Source: Ottelia alismoides (lineage: Eukaryota > Streptophyta > Magnoliopsida > Alismatales > Hydrocharitaceae). Taken from it: a DNA stretch of 64,000 nt. How positions within the stretch are numbered: position 1 is the first letter of the stretch; the number at the start of each line of letters is the position of its first letter. A program made the position numbers and the translations under genes. The notes below the pieces were generated by a model that searched no databases, was not told the DNA's origin, and saw only the letters and a list, made by a program, of their open reading frames with translations. Location of the stretch: assembly GCA_037367405.1 (NCBI GenBank), contig JAZKJV010004148.1, forward strand, positions 1,550,501-1,614,500, given 5' to 3'. Positions 1 to 11,299 of this stretch are shown one piece after another.

Positions 1-1445
1 TTTTATCTATTTTTTCTCAGTTTTAGAGTTTCTTCTGATTTTTCTTGAGTTTTTGTGTTGATTTTTTTTATCTTTCGGTGCTAACCCGTGTTGGGCTTAA
101 AGAATTACTCGTCTTCCTAGGAAGCTGATCCAGTTGAGAGAGAAGAGATTGGCTCAGTCTTCTAAGAGCCGGTTGTAGAGGAGCAGTGCGAGATGGTGCA
201 TACATTTTTGTTGTATTTTTCAGAGACTTGTAGAAGGAGCTCAATCCTTAGATAATTGTTTTCTACTGAGTGAGAGTGCAATTGCTAGTGTTTTTGTTAT
301 TGTGAGAGGGAAGAGGTATTTTCCCTTTTTTGTTTTTTTAGCAAGGGGTCCATTAAGGACATCCCAACTTGTAGAATGAACTTTCACTCTTTCTTCTTGG
401 GGTCTGTTTTGCCAATTACCGGTGCACTTATGGGACCTCACCACAGTGTGCGATTTGCCGACCTTTTTCCATTGTTTCATGCTATTTCATAAAACCTAGG
501 GGTGAACCTGGTTGAATAGATGATAAAGTAGAACCTACTACCCTAATGCACAACCAGGCGTAATTCATCTATTTGAAAATTAATATGTTCTTACGCGAAA
601 TTTGCTGGTTTAGGACATTATTTTTACAACTTTTTCATGCATTAGTTTTGGTTTACGTTTTCTTCACGAATCATTTGGCACGTAAAAAGCTAGAGTTAGG
701 TATGGTCTCTTTCCCAACAAGCATCATCATTTTCCACCACATTCTGTGATTTCCACCTCTGTGAGACATAATTTCAAAAATAAAGGAAATAAGATCACCA
801 ACAGATATTATTTGAACTATGTAAAAAATGAAAACTCCAAATAAATAAAAAAGATTTTTTCTTTGAAACTTTGATAAAAATTTAAAAAATCTAGACTTAA
901 TTACATTGGGAGAGCATACCCCTCGTTGTTGCAGGTACTAAACTACAAATAGAGTGGGTAACGACGTAGCCCTAAGGATAGAGCCTAAAATCCCTGGACT
1001 TGTGCCCTAAGTACCTATGTATAACTCTTCATTACACGGTTGCAGCTGCAAGCACTTGCCTCCAATCATAAGAAGTCGTTTTGGTGTATTCCACTTCAAA
1101 GTTCCCTTTAGTATGATATAACTAGGCAGCTCAGGAAGATGGTTCCATTATTTAGGGGGATTGTGTGGACATACGTTGGGCGACAGGGCGACACCACCTG
1201 TAAGTTTGCCTAATCAACTACTTGATCACCTAACTAAAATTGAAAGGATAAAAGACCAAATTCTTACGGTCTCCTCAGTGTGATGTTTGTGAATTATGGG
1301 TTTGCATTGTGTTTACTTGCAGGGTGTGTGTATTTCAGCGTCTTATACGCCTTCACACTTGTGTTCTAAGTTTGATATCATATTTCACTTATGTATCCTC
1401 TTGATATCGAGGATGGCGTTTAGATGGATTTTAAGCTCAAACTAC
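1..1445 (+). other. E1 5' leader (untranslated)
   Basis: Non-coding sequence with no long frame on the + strand. It has the same order of T-rich and mixed blocks as the E3 leader at 48315-49705, including the 'taccggt..acttR.gggacctcacc' segment near 415-445. In this family the leader runs from the PBS to gag. I infer that it carried the dimerisation and packaging signals, which I cannot place. Confidence 0.5.
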
Positions 1446-4400
1446 ATGAGCCTCCAATCTTCCATGTTCTTACATATATCTTCACATACTCAGGATGATC
1501 CTCTTTTTGAGTCGGTCCCACCTAGTCACGAGGTGAATTAAACCCAAACTCCCTCAGCTCCTAGCTCTTCAGTGAAGGCAGACTGTCGCCTCACCTTTTC
1601 ATCTGTTTCTCTTGAACATTTCTCATTGAGTGCTTATGGGAATTTTTCCTTCCTAGAGGATTTGACGGATATCATGGCTAGATGGAAGGCATTAGTCGAT
1701 TAGTGAGTTGTTGAGGAGCGACTAGTTGAGGAGAGGCTTGTTCATGAGAGACCAGATCCAGCTAATGATATTACAATGGCGATTCTAGACACACTTCAGC
1801 AGATTAATGCATAGATACGAGATCAATCTAGAGTCTAGGATGAGTTGAGAGTTGAGATCGCTGTGCAGAGAACAAGAGCCGGGAACCCACCACCACCTAT
1901 CATGGTTATAACCACTTTGAGAGATGAGTATGACCCTAGATCTAGGATATTACATCATTGGATTTGGTTATCACATAATCAAGGGTCATACAAGTTGAGA
2001 TCGTTCTTCGTATCTTTTCTTCCCAAGTTCAATGGGAACACGTCAAAGAAGCTGTTCACCTTTTTGTAGCAGTTTAATATGATATGTGGAACAACGATCT
2101 ATCGAGGGGTTACACAGGAGGTTATATGCCTCAATTCCTTTCCCTTCACCTTAGAAGACAAGGTGCTCTACAGGTTGAATCATTTAGGGAGGAATTTTCT
2201 ATATCGGATGATCTGAAGTCTACTTTCCTGCGTAAATATTTTCCTCTAGGATGGACTAATGTGATGAGGAGTTAGATCTCCAATTTTATAGAGTTTTCAC
2301 ATAAGTTGTTCCACGAGGCATGGGAACAATTCAAGGATTTGACTAGGAGATGCCCTCACCATGAGATACCATTGAAGGTGCTAGTGCATAATTTTTTTGA
2401 AGGACTCAAGCTAGATATTCAAGGCTTAGTACGCTTTGCTAGTGGCGGTAACTATTTGAATATGAATGTCTAGTTTGCTTGGTCTATCTTTGAGGGGATG
2501 GTAGAGAACTCACGCGTTGTAGTTTCTACTTGCGCATTCCTGAAGGCCCCAAAAACACTAAACCAGTAAGATCTTCAAAAGGTGGCACATATTTCTGATT
2601 CTAATTCACAATATGACTAGGATTTATTACCGAGAAACTTACATTAGTTGATGAGATTAAGAAGAAATACGAGATTTGCAAACACTGTAGGAGTTGGAGA
2701 AACTCTCATTCTTACGACAACATTTTAGCGATCTGACGAAGAAGGTGGCCAATTCATGGCTTCAGTATAGAAATTGCTTTCTTCTTCTAATTCTCAACCT
2801 GCATGGAGGTCTTTAACCTCTCCTCCCACCTGTCAGATTCACCATATTCACAATGGGTCGGTAGGTACTACTAAGCCTCCACAGCTAGATTGGCATGAGG
2901 ATTTTTCCAATGCCAACTAGAGTCAGATCATGAGCCTGTAGTTGGTGACGTTTATCCTTCCTCCACTCTTGAGATCAATGGTATATGGTATGCTTATGTT
3001 CTTTATCAATCACCGGCACATATGACATCTCAGAGTGTACATCAGCAGCAACATAATTGTCCACAACATGGACTTCCAACTCCACACTTTCAGCACCGAC
3101 AACCTTATAATCAACAACAGTCTCACCATCATGTATATCAGAGACCAACACATGCTTATCAGTCTCCTGCTACGCATCCACATTCTTATCATCACCAGCA
3201 GCAGTACACCTCAGAGATCTCCTTAGCCATATACACCAGAGCCACTGCATACTTCTAGGAATGAGAGAGTAGAGAGATAGGGATAGACCACTGAGACAGA
3301 GATATCTGCACAGTCCCTAGCACTGAATCAGATCATGGATATGTTGAGCACGCTTCAGACATCACATAGGACTGAGATGGAGCAGGTTAACCATCGTCTG
3401 GATGAGTTAGTCGTGCATAAGACCACTCTCCGAGCACAACCTTATACGAATCCAAACAATAAGTGGAGACATCATGATCAGGTAGACACCACTACAAGTA
3501 TTATTACTTTTCCTGAATTTTTATCTAATTTCATTTGTCTCAAGAGCAGTAGACATCCACGAGCACCTGATCTAGAGGAGGAGGGGCAATTGATGATGAG
3601 GAGCGAGAGACAATTCATGATTATTTACATTCTGATGTTAAGGAGGAGGACCACCAAGATGACCATCGTGATGTACAAGATGCATTCCATACATGGGAGC
3701 AATGCAGAGACAATTGATATGGATATAGGCGATTGAGATGATGATACCACGCTAGGCCATACATATACTCCCTATGATTTTACTTCTTTTCTTGTATTCG
3801 AGAGTTTTGTACATACTTCTAAGACTCCCTATGTACATGATGACTCCGTTTATGATGATTTGAATAAAAGGAAAAAAAATTTGTTCATGAAATTGTTCAT
3901 TTTTCCAATGCTTTGTATGGAAAAGGAAATAAAAATAACAAAAGAATGATGTCACTCCAGAGACAGAATGATTATTTAAAGATCACGTCTTTTTTAAAGA
4001 TTCCATTACATGATGCCTTGGATCAATTTCCTACGCTCAAGCAACAATTGAGGAAAAATTGTACCATACATAGGAAAAAAGAAGTCATGAGTTGAGAATC
4101 ATTTATTGACCAAGGATATTCCATCTTCTATTAAGAAGAAGGTTACAAAGAAAAGATAGATTTAGGTGCTCACTTTGTCAGAGGTGATATTTCAGATGCT
4201 GCATTAGATTGCACTCTCTTAGATAACGGGTCCTCGATTTATTTTTGACCATCTTCTTTACTTGATAATCTCAAGCTTGGTTCTCTTTATAGATCACGCA
4301 CGTTACTTAATTTTACAGATCAATCAATAAAGACACCTAGAGGTGTGTTGAGGAACATTATCATAAGCATACAGTGTTTGCAGTTTCTAGTAGACTTTAC

Positions 4401-4779
4401 TATCATAGTCATGACATGCCCTACATTGGTACACCTTGATCAAATCATTCTCGAGAGGCCTTTCTTGCAGATAGTGAAGGCCCTCTTTGCTTATGATTCT
4501 GGGAGAGTATCATTTCACAGAGACAGTGGAGAGGTATACATCGAAATGGTGAGAGGATGTAGTAGTTCCAGATCTGTATTATCATTTACTTCAGAGGACA
4601 CTAGTTTAGCAGATGATTGCCATCACATAGATGAGACACAGTCTCTTGAACTTGAGAGTGTTTACTTTGATACCCATGATATCCAATAGGAGGATGGGGT
4701 TGATAATACGGTATCTGGTTCTTCAGAAGACTTTTCACATGCAGATATAGAGATCATAGCAGGACTAGATGAGCAGTAA
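1446..4779 (+). pseudogene. gag-pro: E1 gag-protease polyprotein, broken
   Basis: A likely start is the ATG at 1446; its MS start matches the inferred gag starts of E3 and E4. An acidic coiled segment follows near 1674-1840. The capsid-type (Retrotrans_gag) domain spans about 2000-2480, readable in two frames as 'FNGNTSKKLF' and 'FHEAWEQFKDLTRRCPHHE', close to Athila gag. A variable His/Gln-rich linker spans about 2800-3740. A conserved pre-protease block (about 3970-4090, 'FLKIPLHDALDQFPTLKQQL') precedes a retropepsin-like domain at about 4160-4690 with active-site-like 'LLDNGSSI' and the later 'RPFLQIVKAL' segment. Frameshifts and stops (TAA 1539, several TAG, TGA after the active site) make it non-functional. 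It ends at TAA 4777-4779. RT does not follow. Confidence 0.75.
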
Positions 4780-5194
4780 GTTACAGTAGACATCTCAGTG
4801 CCACAGATTGAGAGTTCATGTATTCCAGTATGAGAGTCAATTACATTTCAGAGATCTTATGATTTATTCATCGTAGAGAGTTGGATGGTGTGATGGATAC
4901 ATGTATAGACATCTTCTATAGTCCGACTCATGAGACATATACTACAATATAGAGACCTATGCCACTTACATAGTTCAATTACATAGGCATCTCTAATAGA
5001 CCAGGTAGGTATTGGTACACACTTGCACAACAAATGACTCTGCACAACCCATGTTGAGGTGATCTGCTTTCTATAAGACTCTTGATTACTCTTCCACTTC
5101 ATTTTATCATATACAGAGACTTGTGAGCCATTCGTTTTTCTAGAGTACACCACTTGTATATTCTTCTTAGATCCCAAATGTCCTCATTTTTGCT
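4780..5194 (+). other. E1 spacer between protease and array
   Basis: About 415 bases with no recognisable protein in either strand and no RT motif. In E3 the pol region (about 3 kb) occupies the equivalent place, so this marks where polymerase is missing. Confidence 0.45.
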
Positions 5195-5650
5195 CATCTT
5201 TATACTTAGGATACTAGATCCTTTTTATAGGGGGGACCACTTGTTCATTGATTTGCGTTTTTGATTTCGTTCTTTTTACTTGTCTTTTGATTTATCTTTC
5301 TTTTTACACCAATCACTCATACCTACTTTTTAGGCACATTCTTTTATAAACTTAGGAAACTTGATCCTATGTATAGGGGCCCAGGTGATTTCGTTGTTTT
5401 ATTTCTTCTTCTTCTTCTTTCTTTTGTTTGTATATCCCTCACCGTCAGTCACCTCATTTTTGTCTTCCACTATGCTTACGATGGCCACATCATAAGTATG
5501 GGGGGGGTAACTAACTTCTATTCTTACTTCTTTTCACCCACTTTTACTTAGCATGAGTTATTTCCTTCGTTTTCTCTTTTCATGTGATGAGGACATAGGA
5601 AAAGCTAAGTAGAGGGTGGTGTGTATATATTGTATATACACTTTTATACA
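5195..5650 (+). repeat. E1 hairpin/polypurine array (3 short units plus 1 long)
   Basis: Short units: ATACTTAGGAT (5202-5212) with a decayed partner and six G at 5230-5235; TATAAACTTAGGA (5346-5358) with TCCTATGTATA and four G ending near 5379; CTATGCTTACGATG (5470-5483) with CATCATAAGTATG and a run of G from 5500. The long unit pairs 5548-5567 (TTAGCATGAG...) with 5589-5608 (...AAGCTAA), then 'agagggtgg' and a TATA-rich tract at 5620-5645. The same layout occurs in E2, E3 and E4. Confidence 0.75.
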
Positions 5651-6426
5651 TAATTCGTACTTTTATGTATTCTCTATATCTATAAAATCCATAAATGTGG
5701 GTAACGGTTAATTTTGTCTAAAATCTATTTCTTGATTATTTACAAAATATTTGTAAATAAGTAAAATTTATGTATAATTCTTATTTGAACTTCTAAATTT
5801 AAAATTTGTATTTAAAATGTGCACTAAATATGTATAATACTTATTTAAAATTCTATTTTATAAAATTTGTGTAAATAACTTATTCTTTAAAATACTTATA
5901 TATAAAATTTGCAAAATACATTAGGTTTTTAATCCAAATAAAATAATGGTAATTTATCTTTTAAGATTCTTATAAACATGCTTGTTTATAAAACTAAAAA
6001 ATCCATAAAATATAATGTCCTAAAATTCAAAAAAATTAATAAACCTTAAAATCCTTAAAATGTGTAAAATTTAGAAAAATGTACTTCCCCAAATCATGGT
6101 TGCATTTGCATTAGTATTTTTCAGAATAAGTTTGATTTCTTGAACTAAAGTGTGGGAATAGTATAAACGATAGAGCTTGATTTTGTCCTAGTTAGGAACT
6201 AGAATTTAGACTCTTCGGGTCTATTACTTAAATCTTTGGGTTCCATGAGACCATATTTGGACTTCAACTTAAAGTTGCCTAAGTAGAACACTTGTTGTCA
6301 TCCGTTTAACTCTCCAACAGTGGACCAATTTTGGACACATGCACTTTGCACTTAGCTCGACTTGCATAGGATTGTGAAGGGCAGTTCATTTTAGTGGTGC
6401 ATTTTCATCCTTGTCTAGTGGCATAG
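5651..6426 (+). other. E1 AT-rich 3' non-coding region
   Basis: AT-rich, no coding signal. The section from about 6100 to 6420 has the same landmarks as E3 57400-57660 and E4 24720-24960 (- strand): an 'aRRtctttg.gttc' segment, 'cctaagtagaaca' and 'ggacacatgcactttgcacttagctc'. This marks the conserved lead-in to the 3' open frame. Confidence 0.5.
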
Positions 6427-6893
6427 ATGTCTAAAGACTGGAGTTGTGGGGTTGAAATAGAGCTTTCGATGAGGGAAGGATCTGCTGGTACACTTTTTCC
6501 AAGACACCAAAAAATGTACAGAACAATTGATGCAGTGCAAGCTACATTACAAATTCTACCAAAAAGAAGCCAACCACCAAATGCAAATATCACCACAATA
6601 GTCCAAATAACCAAAAAGCCCACACATATTAGTGGAGACTTAGCTAAACCACCTGGGCTTCATAAGGAGATGTGACTACACTTGTCACATTCCAGTTCTT
6701 TTCTCATTCTTCTACATTCTCTCTCTATTCGATTGTGGACACAACACGACCTGACCGTCGAAGGAAATACCCCCTCCTCGAGGAAAGAGTATTTTCTCAA
6801 TGGGTGTGTATTAATATCATGGGTAGTTTCTTCACTTCTTTAAGCAAGAAGACTAACACAATTCACACACCGTACAAATGGAATTCAAGGTAG
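6427..6893 (+). pseudogene. E1 remnant of the conserved 3' open frame (envelope position)
   Basis: I do not recognise this protein. An open stretch of 82 codons starts at 6427 with 'MSKDWSCGVEIELSMREGS', which lines up weakly with the 'SKDMM.WVAIMLQKRDSLLA' region of E4 and E3. About 90 bases beyond its end, near 6748-6790, a second frame reads 'RRKYPLLEERV', matching 'PLLEERV' in E4. The middle is diverged. Its place between the array and the 3' LTR is where Athila elements carry an envelope-like frame, but I see no signal peptide or clear membrane segment. The relation to E3 and E4 is supported by position and short blocks only. Confidence 0.4.
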
Positions 6894-7149
6894 AAAGAGT
6901 TAGCGATATGGACAAGTGGATTTGAGATGGTTGTTGAGGTGAAGCTGAATAAGGATTTGTAGAACTTGAGGACTGTTGAGATTAAAATCCTAATCCTAGT
7001 TAAGGCTCTGACAAAATGCTTGTTTAAGGCCCGACCAAGCTCCATCATATATGTGTTCTTATGAATTGACTTAGGAAAACAAATTCATTCTAACATTCTT
7101 TTTTTCCTTATTTTTAAAATATGTGTTTGCTAAGGGACTAACAAAGATT
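6894..7149 (+). other. E1 sequence before the polypurine tract
   Basis: Non-coding. It ends with a short hairpin TTTGCTA (7126-7132) / TAACAAA (7139-7145) just before the polypurine tract. E3 has the same hairpin with perfect arms at 58548-58567. Confidence 0.5.
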
Positions 7150-7161
7150 AAGTATAGGAGG
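7150..7161 (+). promoter_or_regulatory. E1 polypurine tract
   Basis: AAGTATAGGAGG directly before the LTR start. It matches the tracts of E2 (- strand 38344-38355), E4 and E5. It primes plus-strand DNA synthesis. Confidence 0.75.
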
Positions 7162-8579
7162 TCAATGAATCCATGATTCATTAACTTTTCTTTTGTAATT
7201 TGTATTAAAACCATTAATAATGCATGCAAATATTCATTATTTTCACATCTTATAGAAATACCAATCATGAAAAATAATGCATGTTATTGCATTAAAAACA
7301 TGTAAATAAATAAATGAATAAAAAGAAAGAAAAGAGGCAGACTGTAAATATGTATATATGAACAATATAACTAAATTAAATATAAATATACCTAAAAGAT
7401 ATATTTATATGACATAACCGCTGAGATCCTGTCAGCATGGATTGGTAGACAAATAATAAAATAGGGGGAGATATGGAAGAAAACAATAAGTATAACTAAT
7501 GTTGTACATCATTTATTAACTCCTTATTTATCCATTATTTATCAAAACTTGAACTATTTTTAATTAATTTATTTGTACATAATTTTCACAAACTATTTTC
7601 CAATATGTTTATAAACAATTGTATATAAAATATAAAAAACGTAAAGAAATCCAAACATGTATATATGCTAAGAAATCTGATTTTTAAATTATCAGATTCC
7701 CAACTTCCAAAATTCATAACTTCTTCCTATGAACTCCAATTTCACTTCACTCATATTTATGATTAATAAAAATATTATCTAAATAATGAAGGTGATTTCA
7801 CTAAAATCGGAGTTTGTTTGCAAAAAGTCGATTTTGGGACCTAATAACAACTGTGTTTCTGGACTATTTATTTTATTCTGAAAATACTATTTAAAGAATA
7901 TATGATTTTATAATTTTGAATTATTTTTCATGATCTTGTAGTTTATCTCTAAAAAATTTAAGAATATAAAACTGTATTTAATATTTTAAATTAATTAAAT
8001 ACCCTAAATTATAGATGAATTTGAACTATGAACTATATATCTATATTTATTAATATATATAAATTAATTTATTGAAATGCATAAAAATTCATACAACTCA
8101 TATTTATTATATTAATTATTAAAATAAAAATAATACATTATTTATTAGATAAAAAGTAAATCACTTGTTTATTAAGTATATTATACATAAATCTATTATT
8201 ATTATGTTTATATTTTATAAAATATTTGTTATTTATCAAAATAAAGTATATCATAATTTAGATAAATTAATTTATTTCATTTTTATATATTTTTTAAATA
8301 ACATCATCTATTATTTATTATCCTATTAATACACCCTTTTATTTATTGGCCAATGTGCCAATGTGGTGTTGATACGTGTCAGCACCACATGTCTTTTTCT
8401 TCAAGAAGCTAGGTTTTTTTTGTTGTAATCAACCATCTTCAACCATTTATTCACATTGATTCTTTCGTCCAAAATCACCTCCAAACCCTTCCTACAGAAA
8501 TAACAACCATCCTACTCGCTGGCCATTAGATCACTTTCCTAATCTCTTTGATTCCCTTATATAATTTGATGAACTTCCT
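7162..8579 (+). repeat. E1 3' LTR, 5' portion, cut by the copia element
   Basis: It starts 'TCAATGAATCCATGATTCATT', a decayed form of the family start TGATGAATC. The family U3 block (rGtaGACaAataATAAAaTAGGGGGAGATA) is at about 7444-7476. A GTGTCAGCACCACATG segment near 8377 resembles the promoter-side part of the other LTRs. Homology stops near 8579 at the copia LTR; the remainder should lie right of the window. Confidence 0.65.
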
Positions 8580-9136
8580 AAAGGATATGGGAAGATACTT
8601 AAGCACATCATGGAAGCATGAGAATCACATTGTATGCTATCAGGAGCGACTATTCATACTAGTGGCTCACAATAGCGGAATTTAAAAAAATGAACGATGA
8701 AACTGCATGATCCAATAAAACTTCTCGGATCATTTCATATAAACCCCAAACAAGTATTAGGTTTAACTCTTGAAGCGTGGTTGTGAACGAGTCTCTAAAC
8801 AAAGAGACCTCCTATCTCATGTCCGATCCGATGGAGGAGAGCTTGTGAGCGCGTTGATGAAACGCATGCTCCTCGCAATCCATGCTGATGATCCAAGCGG
8901 CGAATCTCCTGATCTCGTCACATGAGATCCGACGTCTTCTTCACGAGTGAGGTGCATCGAAGGTGCCAGAGATCCACGAGCAAATGATATGGCAACATAA
9001 TGACGATGCAGCGGTGATTGCGACTCTATCTAGCATCCATGGTGGACGAACACAATGAGAGAGAGAGAGACTTAGCGTGTAGAGAGAGAGGGACAGATCA
9101 TATTTTCCATTGCCTAGAGAATAGATATGGTTGACT

Positions 9137-9153
9137 CTTATTATATAATATAT
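9137..9153 (-). promoter_or_regulatory. TATA-box candidate, copia left LTR
   Basis: The - strand reads TATTATATAATAAG, followed within about 60-80 bases by a CT-rich run (GA on the + strand, 9057-9090), as in plant core promoters. The right LTR keeps the motif at 17133-17143. Confidence 0.4.
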
Positions 9154-9361
9154 TGGGAGTCCATGGATCCCAATCCATAGAGAACACAAATCCAATGGTT
9201 CACATTGACTTGTGTTTTTCTAATGGCCACGAATTTTTTGTAAAAACACAACAATAATTAATTTAATTTAAATATATATTGAATGATAACAAATTAATTT
9301 CAACTAAATAGGGGGGACGATCACACATTCCTAATATATATCGCAATCCATTGAGATAATA

Positions 9362-9383
9362 GGAAGGAGGCTAGCCTCCTTCC
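9362..9383. repeat. Perfect 22-base palindrome
   Basis: GGAAGGAGGCT followed directly by its reverse complement. It lies between two direct copies of 'taaataGGGGGACGATCACA' (9305-9335 and 9385-9415). Confidence 0.85.
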
Positions 9384-11225
9384 ATAAATAGGGGGACGAT
9401 CACACATTCCTAATAAGATTTGTTGGTTGTACACCCTTCCTATAAAGAAGGTGGCTATCTCATCATAATCCATGAGATTGCATTATACCATAAAAATCTC
9501 CAATATTTACAACAACATTTGTTGTAAATTATTTCACAAAAATCAATCCAATTAATTATATGAACCTGACAATCATGCCATTGGAAATTTGTGAATGACA
9601 TTCACAACCGAAAATAAAATGTAAATTACATTTTCCATTAATTGTCCAATGCGTATAACATTTAAATTATAAATGTTATTTACGATAGCTCTGTCTTATA
9701 TATTATAAATCACATTTATAATATATATGATTAATATGGATAATATTGTCCACATTATTCATATTCATGATAATTAAATCACATTTAATTGTCTTGGATC
9801 TCTATTCTCATGTGCCCAAATAATATGAATCACATTCACATTATTCACATCTTTGATGATTAAATTACATTTAGTTATCTTGGATAACTCTCTTTATATG
9901 TACTAATAATATGAATCAAATTCAAATTATTCATTATAATTAAATCACATTTAATTGTCCATTTCTCAATGCTCGGATACATTATCAACATTGAAATTAT
10001 CCTTGAACTCATTTAAGGATAATGCGATTTCTTCGCAGATACATGTTGATAAGGACAGGATGATTGTATGTTCCATGTATAGTGACTTGGATATTGAGAT
10101 CATATCTCAAATCAAGATCTTGCGAACCTCCCATAGATGTTTGGTTAAATCAAAACGGTAAATCTGATCTTTTTCACATCTAAATCACATTTAGATCACT
10201 GTCCAACATTTGGACCAAGATCATATTAATTCTCTATTGAGAGGAGTCAGTAAAATCCAAACCCGTTTAATCACTCCCTAGGAATGGAAGCATCATGGTT
10301 ATACAATCGTTTATGATCACATCACCATCAAGTATTCCTAATACATGTACATCATGCATACTGGAAGACCTAGAAGAAACCTGAAGTTTTAGATCTATTT
10401 AGACTGTCTCCTTCAGGGTTTTATCATTATATTTCTCATTCCATCATTGAGAGTCAGTATCTATCATATACTGTCCAAAATATATTATACTTAGGTATTG
10501 ATCATATACTTTCCAAAAGTATATATCAAACCTACAAATTTAATCAAGCTTCCAAAGTGAGATAACCATAATCGGCATTTAATTCTGAATATCTCATGAG
10601 TGAGCTCATGCCTTCCAGTTCAAGAAATGAACGTGTATGATCCCTTTGAGAAAATGAATTACACATATACCCTTGTATGGACACCAACACGCGTTGCATA
10701 AACCTTGATCAGGCCATCAACCTATCAGTTTTCCAAATGTACATACTCAGACATATAATAACACATTTGTCTCCGGTCAGAGGATCTGTGCCTATATCGT
10801 GACAACATATGACATAAGTCTTTGGTTATCTCAATCTAGTTAAGTCAACTCTTAGACCTAACTAATCTGACACCTCCAATTCTGTATTCCAATGTAGAGT
10901 ACCTGCACTAAGAGGTTGGTCATATATCAACCAAGAGAAAGGGTTTCCATCTCCTACTCAGATTGGAGATCATCTCTTAATAATCATTTGATGGTGCTTG
11001 ATGAGTCCTCAATCTAACTCTTTAGATATTCATCCAATCACCAACCAATATGATTCATCTATTGAATCAACAGATATATGATCATTAAGATGACCATCGT
11101 ACATAAACCTAATTCTACCAAGGGACCCATTATGGAAATTATTTATTCTACATTTCACATTTGGGAACGATATTTGCAATAACATTTATTGCATAATGGA
11201 TCGTTGTGGGCTCGCATGTCCAACA

Positions 11226-11235
11226 ATCTCCCACT
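11226..11235 (-). promoter_or_regulatory. Copia polypurine tract
   Basis: The - strand reads AGTGGGAGAT directly before the TGTTGGACA LTR start, the usual arrangement in plant copia elements. Confidence 0.65.
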
Positions 11236-11299
11236 AGAAAGAGCCATTAATGGGCTTATTTTTAAATCACACTCATGTGCTAATCATAATCTATTTAGA

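Larger units (their letters stand above)
1..8579 (+). mobile_element. E1: gag-protease-only Athila-like Ty3/gypsy element, 5' truncated by the window edge
   Basis: The visible parts in order are 5' leader, broken gag-protease, hairpin/polypurine array, remnant of a 3' open frame, polypurine tract and the start of the 3' LTR. The leader matches that of E3: both carry a block around 'ggtctgtttYgccaa.taccggt' (near 400 and 48655). The 5' LTR and PBS lie left of the window. No RT, RNase H or integrase is seen between protease and array, so I infer a non-autonomous element. The 3' LTR stops near 8579 where the copia element begins. Confidence 0.75.
8580..11225 (-). repeat. Copia 3' LTR (left copy)
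   Basis: On the - strand it starts TGTTGGACATGCG (11225 downwards), preceded by polypurine tract AGTGGGAGAT. The left boundary is set by the end of homology with the right copy near 8580. About 2.65 kb is long for copia, so an unseen insertion inside is possible. It holds GA-rich runs near 9057-9090, a 22-base palindrome at 9362-9383 and AT-rich degenerate repeats at 9640-9960. Confidence 0.6.

Noticed and set aside
3010..3258. Overlapping His/Gln- and Met/Leu/Arg-rich frames on both strands
   Set aside because: Part of the low-complexity linker of E1 gag read in alternative frames. Not separate genes.
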